Shown here one piece after another: positions 9,617 to 20,200 of a stretch of 21,194 nt of DNA. The stretch covers positions 1 through 21,194 of the forward strand of contig CAADSM010000019.1 in NCBI GenBank assembly GCA_900751785.1, given 5' to 3'. Both the position numbers and the translations under genes were made by a program. This DNA comes from Lachnospiraceae bacterium (GTDB taxonomy: Bacteria > Bacillota > Clostridia > Lachnospirales > Lachnospiraceae). Below the pieces are notes generated by a model, which did no database searches, was not told the DNA's origin, and worked only from the letters and a program-made list of their open reading frames with translations. Every line of letters starts with the position of its first letter. The first letter of the stretch is position 1.

Positions 9617-9663
9617 AGTCACTGTGAAACAGCTGGGAGACCGGCAGTTTCACAGTGACTTTT
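9617..9663 (+). terminator. Rho-independent terminator after gene B
   Basis: AGTCACTGTGAAAC (9617-9630) pairs perfectly with GTTTCACAGTGACT (9647-9660), with an imperfect inner stem AGCTGG/CCGGCA and loop GAGA. A TTTT tail follows. This is the strongest terminator in the window. Confidence 0.85.
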
Positions 9664-9685
9664 GAGTGAATAAAAAGGCACATGA

Positions 9686-9705
9686 ATCGTAGTTTTGTGA
9701 CATTG
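9686..9705 (+). promoter_or_regulatory. Shared upstream motif before gene C
   Basis: ATCGTAGTTTTGTGACATTG matches the copy upstream of gene D at 18 of 20 positions, although the flanking DNA differs. It ends 59 bases before the gene C start. It may be part of a promoter or a regulator site; no canonical -35/-10 pair with 17-base spacing could be assigned. Confidence 0.5.
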
Positions 9706-9752
9706 CGGCGGAAATGATGAATTGATAAATTTATTTAAGAAAACAAAAAAAT

Positions 9753-9759
9753 AAGGAGG
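9753..9759 (+). promoter_or_regulatory. Ribosome binding site of gene C
   Basis: AAGGAGG lies 5 bases before ATG 9765 and fixes that start. Confidence 0.85.
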
Positions 9760-9764
9760 AAGTT

Positions 9765-12700
9765 ATGAAAAGAAAGCAAGTTATTCTTCTGGCAGCGCTG
9801 ACAGCTCTTTCTGTAACCTGCACAAGCGTGCTCCCGCTGGGAACTGCGTTTGCAGCAGAACCTCAGAGCCAGGTGTCTGCACAGGACAGCACAGAGGAAA
9901 CAGGGGACAATCTGCTCTCTAACCCATCTTTTGAGAATGGTCTTGACTCATGGAATGGAAGCAGCTACGGAACCGCGACAAATAATCCGGCTCCTGTCGG
10001 AGGCCCCACACATTATTATCTGGATCCGAACGGCTGGATCGGACAGAAGCTGATCGTACCATACACTGGATACTACAAAGTGTCCACCTGGGTTGCGGTC
10101 GGAGGCTCGGGAGCGTATTTCGGAGCCAACAATGATACAACAGGGGAGCGGCACGGCGTAGATATCGATACAGGATCTACCTATACAAGATATGAGCAGG
10201 AAGTCTGGATGAACCAGGGAGAGCAGATCGATGTATTTATGCTGGCAAACAGTGCAGGATGGGTAAACGGAGATGAGTTCTCTCTTACATATAACACGTT
10301 CCGTTTCCCGAATATGGCCGTGTCGCCAAAATTTGAGTCTGATACAGTATGGACAAAGACTGGAAATGCAGTGATAGAAAATGGCCAGGCAGTGTTGAGC
10401 GGAGAGTCAGATGCAGTGAGCCAGAGCATCACGATCCCACAGGACGGTCCGTATTATGCGGAAGTAGAACTGGAAAATGCGGACGGTGCAGTGGTATCCT
10501 TTGGCGGTCAGACGAGCGAAACAGTATCAGGAACGCAGACCGTGAAAGTGGCTGTTGATGAGCTTAAGAAAGATGACAGCGCAGAGATCAAAATTTCTGG
10601 CACAGCAGTGGTAAAAAGCGTTACTGTTGGATTCGATCTGTCATCAATCCCGAATGAAGCTCCCGCTATCAGCAATCTGAAGATTGAAGGAAATCTGACA
10701 GCGGATGAGAGCCTGGAGGCTTCCTATGATTTCAGCGATCCAGACGGACACGTGGAAGGCGCTACCCGTTTTCAGTGGCTGATTTCTGACAGTGCGGACG
10801 GAGAGTTCACTCCGATCGAAGGCGCGACAGACAAAAGGATCGCACTGAAAGAAGAGTGGGAAGACAAGTACCTGAAACTGGAGGTGACTCCGGTAGACCA
10901 GTATGAGAAAGCGGGCGAAACTGTGACCAGCGAAGTCATGGGACCGGTAAACGTCAATCTGGTGCAGGATCCCGGATTTGAAAAGGACGGACAGGGATGG
11001 AAAGGAATTGGCTTGTCCAATCGGGACGCCTATGACGGACTTGTAAGAGGAATCGTAAGTGCGAACGGCGAGGCTGCGCAGAGCATTACGGTGAAGAGAA
11101 GCGGATATTATGATCTGTCTGCGTTTACGAGATATACAGGAAAAGAAAAAGGAACGATATCTGTGGAAGATGAAGCAGGCAGCGTGCTCGCGGAAATGGA
11201 TGTAACTCCAGGAGACGGCTATCAGAAAACAGAAGAGAAGGGGATTGCCCTCGAGCAGGGACAGACGGTGGTCCTTCGGCTGACGGGAGCATCTGATAAG
11301 GCATATGATATTGATAATATCTGCCTGATGCGCGACAGAGAGCAGGGCATGCCTTCTTTCAACAGTGTTCTTGGGATTAAGACAGCTCCGGAAGCATTTG
11401 AAACAGTGATCGACAGAGCAGAGAAAACAGTAAACCTTTCTTATCTGTACGGCGAAGATATTTCCAGTGTCACGGTTGATGAGATCACTGTTTCCGAAAG
11501 TGCATCATCTTCGCTGCAGGCTGGAGATGTGATAGACCTGACAAGTCCGGTTGAAGTGACTGTGACAGGAAAAGACGGACAGGCGACAACCTGGACGCTC
11601 GTCGGAGATCACAAGGAGAAGAAGGTAAAGGTAAGCTCTTCTAATGAGTATCTGGAAGATACTTTCAACTGGGCTGCCAATAAACTGGATCAGTTTGTAA
11701 TGACAGGAAAACACGGACCGGTCAATAAGGATGAGAACCGGCCGGACGGTACAGGAGAAGCAGACTACATTCCTTCCTACTGGGCAGGATACTATGACAG
11801 GACGGCATTCTATTCAAGAGACTTCGTACATCAGGCAACCGGCGGACAGATTGCAGGCCTGGAAGAAGAGAACTATACGATGTTCAACACGTTTGCAAAG
11901 AACTGTACAGAGGCAAGAAAATTTTATACAGTATGGGCGCTGAACTTTGACGGAACTCCGCATACGATCGACTACAAGGACGACACCAATTTCGTGCGTG
12001 AAGTTCCCGCACAGTTCGAGCTGGTAGAGAAGGCATACAAGCAGTATTTATGGTCGGGAGATGAGCGTTATATCTGGGATGAGGATATGTTCAACTTCTA
12101 TACAAATGTCATGACGAAGTATGTTGAGCTGCATGATTCCAACGGCAACGGAATTGCAGAAGGAACCGGAGGCGGAATCTTCCAGGGAACTGCAAGCTAT
12201 AACGAGCGCGGCGGTGAACCGCTTCTCGAAGCAGGCGATGCCATTGGTTCACAGTACCAGGCAACGCTGGCATATGCGGGAATCCTTGAGGCGCGTGGAG
12301 ATGAAGCTGGCGCGAAAGAATGGTATCAGAAAGCCGCTGACCTGAAGAAATACTTCAATGAGGAATGGAGTGTGGCAGAAGGCCAGGAGGATACCTATGC
12401 CAGAGGCTGGAGCACGGACGGCGTGACGAAATACACCGGATTCGGAAAAGAAAACAGCTGGTTCATGCCTATGAAGCTGATCACAGAGCCGGGCGAGAGA
12501 AATGATGCCTACATTGACTATATACTTGAAAATCTCGGCGACGGAATTGGATCTGTGCCGACAGCTCCTACAAACATTGAGGCATATACATATATACCGG
12601 ATATGCTGTTCCCGTATAACCGCAGCGATGATGCATGGAAGTGGATGAAGTATATCACATCGATCAAAGACGAGCCTCACGAGAGACCGTCTCAGGGAAC

Positions 12701-13937
12701 AAACGGGGATTACCCGGAGATTTCCTTTACATTCGTATCACATACGATTGAGGGAATGATGGGTGTAGAGCCGAATGCAGGCGAAGGCTTCGTTGCGACA
12801 AGCCCGAGGCTTCCGCAGGAGGTTGCGGATGTGACAGCTCAGTATATCGATATCGGCGACTATGAGCTCGATCTTACACATACAGGAAATACTGCGTCAG
12901 AGATGACCAACCATTCCGACCAGGATCTGACATGGGAAGCGAGATTCTACGGAGACTACAGCAGCATTAAGTTTGGAGATGAGACTGTTCCGGCTGAGCA
13001 GAAGGAGATCAACGGCGAACTTGTCAGCTACGCGCAGGTAACGCTGAAAGCGGGAGAAACCCTGAAGGCTGAAGCAGCAGAGGATTCAGATGAGGTCAGC
13101 AAGACGACCCTGGAATATTTCCTGAACAGTGCGAAAGAACATCTTGCAAACGGAGACGCTGATAATGCGGTTGAATCTGTGCGGGAGCTGCTGGAAGAGG
13201 CAATCGCAGAAGGTGAAGCTGTTATGGCGAAGGAAGATGCCACAAGAGAAGAAGTCATGAACGCGACTGTGAAGCTGATGAAAGCGATCCAGGCGCTGGA
13301 TATGAAGGCCGGAAACAAGACAGATCTCGAGATGGCGGTTGAGCTGGCGCACATGATCGATCTGGAGAAATACGTAGAGAAGGGACAGCAGGAGTTTAAG
13401 GATGCGCTTGCTGCGGCAGAGGCTATGCTGGCGGACGGCGATGCAATGCAGGAAGATATTGACTCTGCGTGGAACGCGCTGGTAGATGCGATGGACAATC
13501 TGAGGCTGAAAGCCAACAAAGATGCTTTGGAAGACCTTCTTGACGAAGTGAGCGGTCTGGACCTGAGTAAGTACACAGAGGAGTCTGCGGCAGTATTTAA
13601 GCAGGCACTTGACAGAGCGAATGCAGTGATGGAGGATGAGACCTTATCCGTGGATGACCAGGCGGTTGTCGACGAGGCTGCGCAGACGCTTATGAGCGCA
13701 AGGGACGGTCTTGCAGCTAAAGTGGATGATACTGGCGATGGAAACCAGGGCGGAGGATCTGGAGATGGAAATTCCTCCGGAAACGGAAACAGCCAGGATC
13801 CTTCGAATGGCTCCAGCCAAAATGCAGGAGGAAATAAAGCTGCTAAGACAGGAGATTCGGTACCGGTCGGCATACCGATGGCGGCAGTGCTGGCATCAGG
13901 AGCGGCAGTCATTGCATTGAGAAAGAAAAGAAGATAA
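9765..13937 (+). CDS. Protein C: surface-anchored six-hairpin glycosidase-like protein, paralogue of A
   Basis: Predicted wall-attached glycosidase of 1390 residues. It has the same order of parts as protein A: signal 1-31 (cleavage near AFA-AEP); jelly-roll-like module 48-176; beta module 185-295; Ig-like 296-397; second binding-like module 398-525; DUF5018-like module 529-615; (alpha/alpha)6-type catalytic region from 629 to about 1010, then its beta domain; FIVAR cassette 1111-1319; linker; KTGD 1361-1364, hydrophobic segment, basic tail. The catalytic region is very close to A (for example FYSRDFVHQATG, YNERGGEPLLEAGD, GKENSWFMP), with R685-D686, E814, E822, D825 and E896 in place. The binding modules are much more diverged than the catalytic region, which suggests the same chemistry with altered targeting. 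The sorting motif reads AAKTGDS instead of AVKTGDT. The GH family is not recognised. Confidence 0.9.
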   Translation: MKRKQVILLAALTALSVTCTSVLPLGTAFAAEPQSQVSAQDSTEETGDNLLSNPSFENGLDSWNGSSYGTATNNPAPVGGPTHYYLDPNGWIGQKLIVPYTGYYKVSTWVAVGGSGAYFGANNDTTGERHGVDIDTGSTYTRYEQEVWMNQGEQIDVFMLANSAGWVNGDEFSLTYNTFRFPNMAVSPKFESDTVWTKTGNAVIENGQAVLSGESDAVSQSITIPQDGPYYAEVELENADGAVVSFGGQTSETVSGTQTVKVAVDELKKDDSAEIKISGTAVVKSVTVGFDLSSIPNEAPAISNLKIEGNLTADESLEASYDFSDPDGHVEGATRFQWLISDSADGEFTPIEGATDKRIALKEEWEDKYLKLEVTPVDQYEKAGETVTSEVMGPVNVNLVQDPGFEKDGQGWKGIGLSNRDAYDGLVRGIVSANGEAAQSITVKRSGYYDLSAFTRYTGKEKGTISVEDEAGSVLAEMDVTPGDGYQKTEEKGIALEQGQTVVLRLTGASDKAYDIDNICLMRDREQGMPSFNSVLGIKTAPEAFETVIDRAEKTVNLSYLYGEDISSVTVDEITVSESASSSLQAGDVIDLTSPVEVTVTGKDGQATTWTLVGDHKEKKVKVSSSNEYLEDTFNWAANKLDQFVMTGKHGPVNKDENRPDGTGEADYIPSYWAGYYDRTAFYSRDFVHQATGGQIAGLEEENYTMFNTFAKNCTEARKFYTVWALNFDGTPHTIDYKDDTNFVREVPAQFELVEKAYKQYLWSGDERYIWDEDMFNFYTNVMTKYVELHDSNGNGIAEGTGGGIFQGTASYNERGGEPLLEAGDAIGSQYQATLAYAGILEARGDEAGAKEWYQKAADLKKYFNEEWSVAEGQEDTYARGWSTDGVTKYTGFGKENSWFMPMKLITEPGERNDAYIDYILENLGDGIGSVPTAPTNIEAYTYIPDMLFPYNRSDDAWKWMKYITSIKDEPHERPSQGTNGDYPEISFTFVSHTIEGMMGVEPNAGEGFVATSPRLPQEVADVTAQYIDIGDYELDLTHTGNTASEMTNHSDQDLTWEARFYGDYSSIKFGDETVPAEQKEINGELVSYAQVTLKAGETLKAEAAEDSDEVSKTTLEYFLNSAKEHLANGDADNAVESVRELLEEAIAEGEAVMAKEDATREEVMNATVKLMKAIQALDMKAGNKTDLEMAVELAHMIDLEKYVEKGQQEFKDALAAAEAMLADGDAMQEDIDSAWNALVDAMDNLRLKANKDALEDLLDEVSGLDLSKYTEESAAVFKQALDRANAVMEDETLSVDDQAVVDEAAQTLMSARDGLAAKVDDTGDGNQGGGSGDGNSSGNGNSQDPSNGSSQNAGGNKAAKTGDSVPVGIPMAAVLASGAAVIALRKKRR
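13095..13721 (+). repeat. FIVAR cassette, copy 3 (209 codons)
   Basis: Same 627-nt length as the other three copies, beginning VSKTTLEYFLNS. It has more synonymous and amino-acid changes than copies 1 and 2, so it seems less recently homogenised. Confidence 0.8.
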
Positions 13938-13949
13938 GACATGATAGAA

Positions 13950-14001
13950 AGAGTCATTGCGAAAAACCGGATATTCCGGCAATAGAGCAATGGCTCTTTT
14001 T
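13950..14001 (+). terminator. Rho-independent terminator after gene C
   Basis: AGAGTCATTGC (13950-13960) pairs with GCAATGGCTCT (13987-13997) with one G-T pair; CCGG/CCGG forms an inner stem. TTTTT follows. It is similar in sequence and layout to the gene A and B terminators. Confidence 0.8.
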
Positions 14002-14059
14002 GACATTAATTTCCAGAAAAATACAGATAATTGGTAAAAGTGTATAAAAATATACCTTC

Positions 14060-14079
14060 ATCGTAGTTTTGCGTCATTG
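14060..14079 (+). promoter_or_regulatory. Shared upstream motif before gene D
   Basis: ATCGTAGTTTTGCGTCATTG differs at only two positions from the copy before gene C. It ends 140 bases before the gene D start, leaving a long AT-rich leader. TACAAT at 14095-14100 could be a -10 element, but its spacing to any -35-like sequence inside the motif is not ideal. Confidence 0.5.
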
Positions 14080-14130
14080 AAAAGAAATAAAAAATACAAT
14101 ATTTTTAATTATAATTCACGGAATAAACCG

Positions 14131-14166
14131 ATGAAAAGACAAAAGAAAGGAGAGAGAGGTTCGTAA
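14131..14166 (+). other. Possible 11-codon mini-ORF in the gene D leader
   Basis: ATG at 14131 opens MKRQKKGERGS and stops at TAA 14164-14166. Its composition resembles the basic start of protein D (MKKRQRRRGRK), so it may be a decayed duplicate start. No convincing ribosome site precedes it. Confidence 0.2.
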
Positions 14167-14204
14167 CCGAACAAAACACAGAAGCTTGAAGACGAGAAAA
14201 TTAC

Positions 14205-14211
14205 AAGGAGG
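14205..14211 (+). promoter_or_regulatory. Ribosome binding site of gene D
   Basis: AAGGAGG lies 8 bases before GTG 14220. It decides for the GTG start, which begins a basic n-region and a signal peptide. Confidence 0.85.
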
Positions 14212-14219
14212 GAAAAACT

Positions 14220-17200
14220 GTGAAAAAAAGACAGCGTCGACGAGGCAGAAAGATACTCTGCGGAGTGCTGGCAGGTGTTACAGTAAGCAGCATGGCAGCA
14301 GTTCCGGGACTGGCAAGTACAGACTGGCCGGATATGGGGCCGGCAAATGCATTGACAGAAGATTATATGGGGCTGCATAGATCCGTAAGAGACAGTAACA
14401 TCCGGCCTGATGATATCCTTACACTGGATTCGGACAATGATTTATTGAAAAGGGCTTTCAGCAGATCTGTAGATTATGCTTATGATGAACTGGTTGTGGG
14501 GCCTAAACAGTTCCCGCTGGATGAACAGAATGAGCAGCGGATCAGCAAACACTATAATGGAGAGGGATATTATACAAGTACGGCAATTCCTGCGATCTGG
14601 GGAACTTATCACGGACTTCCGGGACAGTCTTACAGAGAGTGTTTCTGTGCCCGGGATGTAGCACATACATCGGAGGCAGGCGCTCTGCTTGCTTTGAATG
14701 AAGAGAATTACCAGATGCTCAGCCGCTTTGCGGAAGAGTCGGCAGATCTTTACTGGAGAGATGTATTTCACAGCGAAGACGGAGGATGGAGCACAAAGTC
14801 TGCAAATCAGAAATGGTGGACACTGTGGTCGTTTGATTTTTACGGCGATGCGTATTATATGGACGCCGGATTCCAGGAGCTGCCCGCTCCGTTCGAGGTC
14901 ATGGATAAAATATGGACACAGTACAGATGGACGGGTGATGAGCGCTGGATCGACGATACGATGATCAATTATGGAATGCAGCTGCATTCTTATGACAAAT
15001 TTATGAAAAACCATGATCTGGATGGCGACGGTCTGGCGGACAACGGTAAAAACGGAAGCATACTGCCGACATTATATGAGTTTGAGGCGTCGGGCTATCT
15101 CCAGGAGAGCGACGTTGACTGGGAGAAGATGGATGAGCCGACGGGCGATCCATCCTATCCGTATGAGTCGACACTGGTCATTAAACCGGATTTCTTTATG
15201 AACCACAGCTTTTATGAGCTTCCGCTCACTATGAAACTGATCGGGAAATCCGGAAATACAGATGTTGAGCAGGGAGAAAATGCATATATTGTCCGGATCA
15301 GGAATAAAGAGTACGATGCGGAAAAACCGGCAGTTTTAAAAACCTTTGAACAGATGAGCAGCAGGAATAATTATGCGGATATCCATGATGTGGAAATTCC
15401 CGTTTATATACCGGAAGGTGTAACATTTGAGGTCTATAATTCTGCTGAGAAAATGAATGAGGAGTATTATACTGTCTCAGATAATGGCGATGGGACAAAG
15501 ACCATAACCGTGAAAGAAGATTTCTTCAGGCATGAATACGCTGACAACGGGATATACAGGACCAATACCGGAATCGTTGTCCGGTTCAGCGATGGATCAT
15601 CAGGCATGGCGATCATCAAACTGGACGATTCGAATGTAAATGGAGACCTGAATGTAGTATCGATCAAAAAGAACGGCACGGATGTGACAGATTCTCTGGA
15701 ATTTGATCCTTCGATCAATACTACGTATCTGGATTACGACGCCGCTGAGCTTGCGGATACGGTATATACTCTGACGATCAGGCACTCCGATCCTGTTACG
15801 CCGAAGAAGGAACAGGCAGGGAGCCTGCAGGAATACTGCCGTATTGCAAGTGATCTGACACGTGTGACTACAGCAGGTGATACAGCCGGAACACAATATC
15901 AGGCGCTTCTTGCTATGGCAGGCATGATCCGGGCAAGGATCGCGGCAGGAGATACGACGTTCCAGCCCTTCCATCTTGAAAAAGGAGTCAAGGTCAATGA
16001 AGGAGAACCGATTACCCTGACAGAAGAGATGGCGCAGGAGTACGAAGACCGGGCAGCGGGAATACGGGATATCATTGAGTCAGAGTGGAGAGATGAAAGC
16101 GCTCCTCAGATCTATGCCCGCGCAGTCAATAAGCTTGGCGAAAAAGATATGGGATGGGGACATGAAAACAGCTTCTTCATGCCGATGAAAGAATTGCTTA
16201 ATCCGGGAGAGGATACGATCAAATATTTGAATTTTATCCAGAAAAATGCACTCCTCGAGGATCAGCTGAACGAAGAGGCTATCACATATCTGCCTGAGAG
16301 CTTCTACACACATGGACAGAATGTGGCAGGATGGCAGTGGACAAAAGTCGGATTAGACCGTCTTGATCCGGGGAAAAAGACGGAGACTGAAATACTCCGT
16401 ACCTATCCGGAAATCGCACTGACCAATATCTCAAATGTTGTCAATCTGATGATGGGCGTTGAGCCATATGCAGCGGACAATGAGGTGACGACTCTTCCCA
16501 GACTGACAGACGAGGTCGGCTGGGTCACGGTGAATAACATTCCGCTTGGACAGGAAGGAAGAGAGGCTCTTAATAACGACGGGCGGGACAGCGACGGAAA
16601 CGGAAGACCGACAGGTTACGGAAAACCGATGGTTAATAACAGTTTTGATCTGACTCATGTCGGAACCGCTCAGTCAACGCTTACAAATACCGGTGATGAG
16701 ACGATCACGTGGAACGCAGAGTTTTACGGCACATATGACAAGCTTTATAAAACGGTTGACGGAGAAGTGACTGAGCTGACGGAAGGAATTTACCACAAGG
16801 ATACCGCTCCGGCAAGTACGTACTGTACGATCAAAGTGGAGCCGGGAGAGACCATTACAGTCGGAACTCAGAAGGATCCGAATGGTGCGAAGCCGAATAC
16901 GGACGGTATGATCTATCTGTCCGATCAGGAGGCTGCGTTTGAGGATTACCCGGACGACAAGCCGGTGCAGAAGGATCAGACGATTGGCGGAACCGCTTTA
17001 TACAACTATACATTTACAGAACATTATGACAAAGGCCTGGGAGTAAAACCGAATACTACGATCCGGTATTATCTGCCGGAGGGGACAGAAGCATTTAAAG
17101 CAGTGCCGACAATAACTGATTTTGTACGCGGACAGGATCCGCAGGAGACAGCGGCGGAGATCACATTCCGTGTATATCTCGACGGCGAGCTGAAGCAGAC

Positions 17201-20200
17201 GGTAACCCTGAATAATGAAAAACCTACAGGCGATGAACTTGATATTGCGATAGACGGACAGAGTGTTCTGGATCTTGTCGCGGTTTCTGAAAATCAGAAC
17301 ATCCAGGAGAGTGCGGCCTGGCTTGATGCAAGGATTTTGGTAGAAGGCCAGGATGAGATACCTTCTGATCTTCCGGACAATAAGCTGTACCTGACCAGTA
17401 TGCAGGCTGTGGATGAGAGCGGAGAAGTTTCGGCAGACCAAAGTACGCAGAATGCTGCTGCACTTGAGATTGACGGACATGCGTTCGGACGAGGAATCGG
17501 CTCCAATGGAAGCTCAGAGGTTACATATGAGCTGTCTGGATTATATGAGAAACTGGACGCTGTGATCGGAATCCAGGATGGAAACAGCGGAAGCGCGGTG
17601 TTTAAGGTATATCTTGACGACAGTCAGACACCGATGTTTGAACATACAGCAGATGCGGACAGCGGTGAAGAGAAGGTCAGCATCGATCTGAGCGTGGACG
17701 GAAAGCGCGCGGATCGGATCCGGATCGTTACCGAGGGAGATACACATTCCGTATGGGGAGATATGATCCTTACGATAGGAGATGATGTGGATCTGACAGA
17801 CCCGGCGATCATTGCAAAAAGGATCGCTTCAGCAGAAGATATCGGCCTTGGACAGAAAGAATATAATCTTCCTGAAATTCCTGTGAAAAATGCGGATGAC
17901 TATACAATTGAAATCGCATCATCATCAGAGGAAGCTGTACTTGCACTGGACGGTACGATTACACTGGATGATAATGAGCATGATATCGCAGTCAGCTTTA
18001 GAATAACAGAAAAGGAAGGGCAGAAGCGCTCGGCAGTTACGCGGGAGTTCGTTATCTATGCGCCTGGTAAAGACAAGATTTCTTTGACAAAGCTTAAGTG
18101 GACGGACTCTGTTTCCGAAAATGCACCAGTAACAATAAACGAGGATATCAAAGGCAATATCCTGAAACTTGACGACACAGAATACAGCAGAGGAATAGGT
18201 ATGCCGGCGGCTCCGGCAAGCCAGATCACATATGAGCTTGAGGATGGATTGTATAAGCGTTTTACAGCGACAGTGGGTGCGGCGCAGAACAGTTCGGTAA
18301 ATGACAATGACCTGTTCCGAGTATTTGTGTATGCAGTAGATCAGAACGGCAAGAGAACAGAGCTGTATGCAAGCCCTGTGTTTGTAAAGGGACCGGTTGA
18401 CCAGAACAATCATCTGAATTGTGATCTATGTAAAGCAGAGATTGAAAAGTATGGTCTGGCAGCTCAGGATACGGTTGATGTGGATATTCCTTCAGGATAT
18501 CGGCAGCTTGTGATCCGTACAGAGCGTATCGGAGATTCCTTCTGGGGTTCCTGTGCGATCGCTGATCCGTATTTCTATTTAAATTCTCCGTATGAGGGAA
18601 AAGAAATCGAATCGTTTGAACCGGTATCCGTGCAGACGGTGAAGGGTGTGAAACCGGTGCTTCCTGATATGGTAAAAGCGATTTACAAGGATATGGACGT
18701 TCCGCGTAATATCCGTGTGACATGGGATGAAATTGATGAGAGCCTGTATCAGGAGGTCGGCCAGTTTACAGTGAGCGGCACCGTGGAAGGTTCTGACAAG
18801 AGACCGGAATGCCTGGTAGAGGTCAAAGATAAGATTATCCTTACCGCAGAGAATGCATCTGTAGTTACCACGATAGGCAATGCTCCGGTAATGCCCGAGA
18901 CAGTACGTGTTCAATATAATGACAACAGCTCTGGCGAAGAGAAAGTTACATGGGATCCGATGGACGAATCAAACTGGGCACAGGCAGGAAAATTCACGGT
19001 GATGGGAACTGTGGATGGAACCGACATACGTGTGGGCTGTATCGTCCGGGTGGATGATCCTAACAAAGTAATCGTAGCGGATATGGAACCGGAATCAGAG
19101 ACGGCAATGGAGAGCGTGCAGAGAGGTACCTTCCGTATTAACGGAAAAGACTACGAAAACAGTATATTTGCACATGCTGATTCTGAGCTCATCTATGTGC
19201 TGGACGGACAGTATACAAGGTTTACTACAACAGTAGGTATTAAGACGGAAGGGGACAACCCGAATGTTATATTCCGCGGATACGGAATTGACGAAAATGG
19301 AGAAGAAACGCTGCTGTACGATACAAATCCGGTTACCCGTGTGGCAGATCCTTCAAAGCCGCCGCAGACGACCGATGAAAACGGATACTATTATGTCGGC
19401 GGAAATGTATCATATGATGTGGATGTAGATGTAACAGGCTTCCAGAAGCTGAAGCTTGTGGCCGATGTTGTCGGCAATCCGAATACCGACCATGCTACTT
19501 ATGGTACTCCGATCCTTTATAAAGAAGGTTCTGAATTTGGAAAGAATTTCCATACGATAACTGTTACGGCGGACGAAGGAGGAGCTATCTGGCCGAACGG
19601 ACGCGTAGTTGTTCCAGACGGCGAGAGCAAAGAATTTATCATTACTCCAAACCCGGCAAATCCGGTGCTTCCTGAAGTGAAAGAGATGGCCATCAATGAG
19701 TTTAAGCTGGATGAAACTGAGCAGACAGTGACAGATAACAGGTTCGTGCTTGAAAACGTAGATCAGGATCATACGATCAGCGTGAACTTCAGAGATGCAT
19801 CCGAAGTACCTGACGTGAAGTATAATGTGCAGGTAGTGAATGGAAGCGGAAGCGGTGAATGGGCGGCAGGTTCGACTGTCTCCATTACGGCAGACGCTGC
19901 ACCTGAAGGACAGGTATTTGACTGCTGGGTAAGTGATGACGGCGTTGAGTTTGCAGATGCGCAGGCAGCATCCACGACTTTCGTAATGCCGGAGAAAGAT
20001 GTGACGGTAACTGCTACATATAAGGAAAGCCAGGTGAGCAAAAAAACACTTGAATATTTCCTGAACAGTGCAAAAGAGCATCTCGCAAACGGTGATGTGG
20101 ATGATGCAGTAGAATCCGTCCAGAAGCTGTTTGAAGAGGCGATCGCGGAAGGCGAGGCGGTCATGGCAAAAGAAGATGCGACGAGAGAAGAAATCATGAA

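Noticed and set aside
13028..13990. 320-codon antisense open frame rich in Ser and Ala opposite the FIVAR cassette of gene C (similar frames at 8623-9342, 3509-3847 and 20267-20569)
   Set aside because: It recurs opposite every cassette because the sense codons (GAA, GAC, GCA, AAG) give few stops on the other strand. It has low-complexity Ser/Ala composition and no ribosome site.
15012..15045. Dockerin domain in protein D (HDLDGDGLADNG)
   Set aside because: Only one calcium-loop-like motif is present, and it lies within the catalytic region at the same place as DxNGNG in A and C. No paired second repeat exists.
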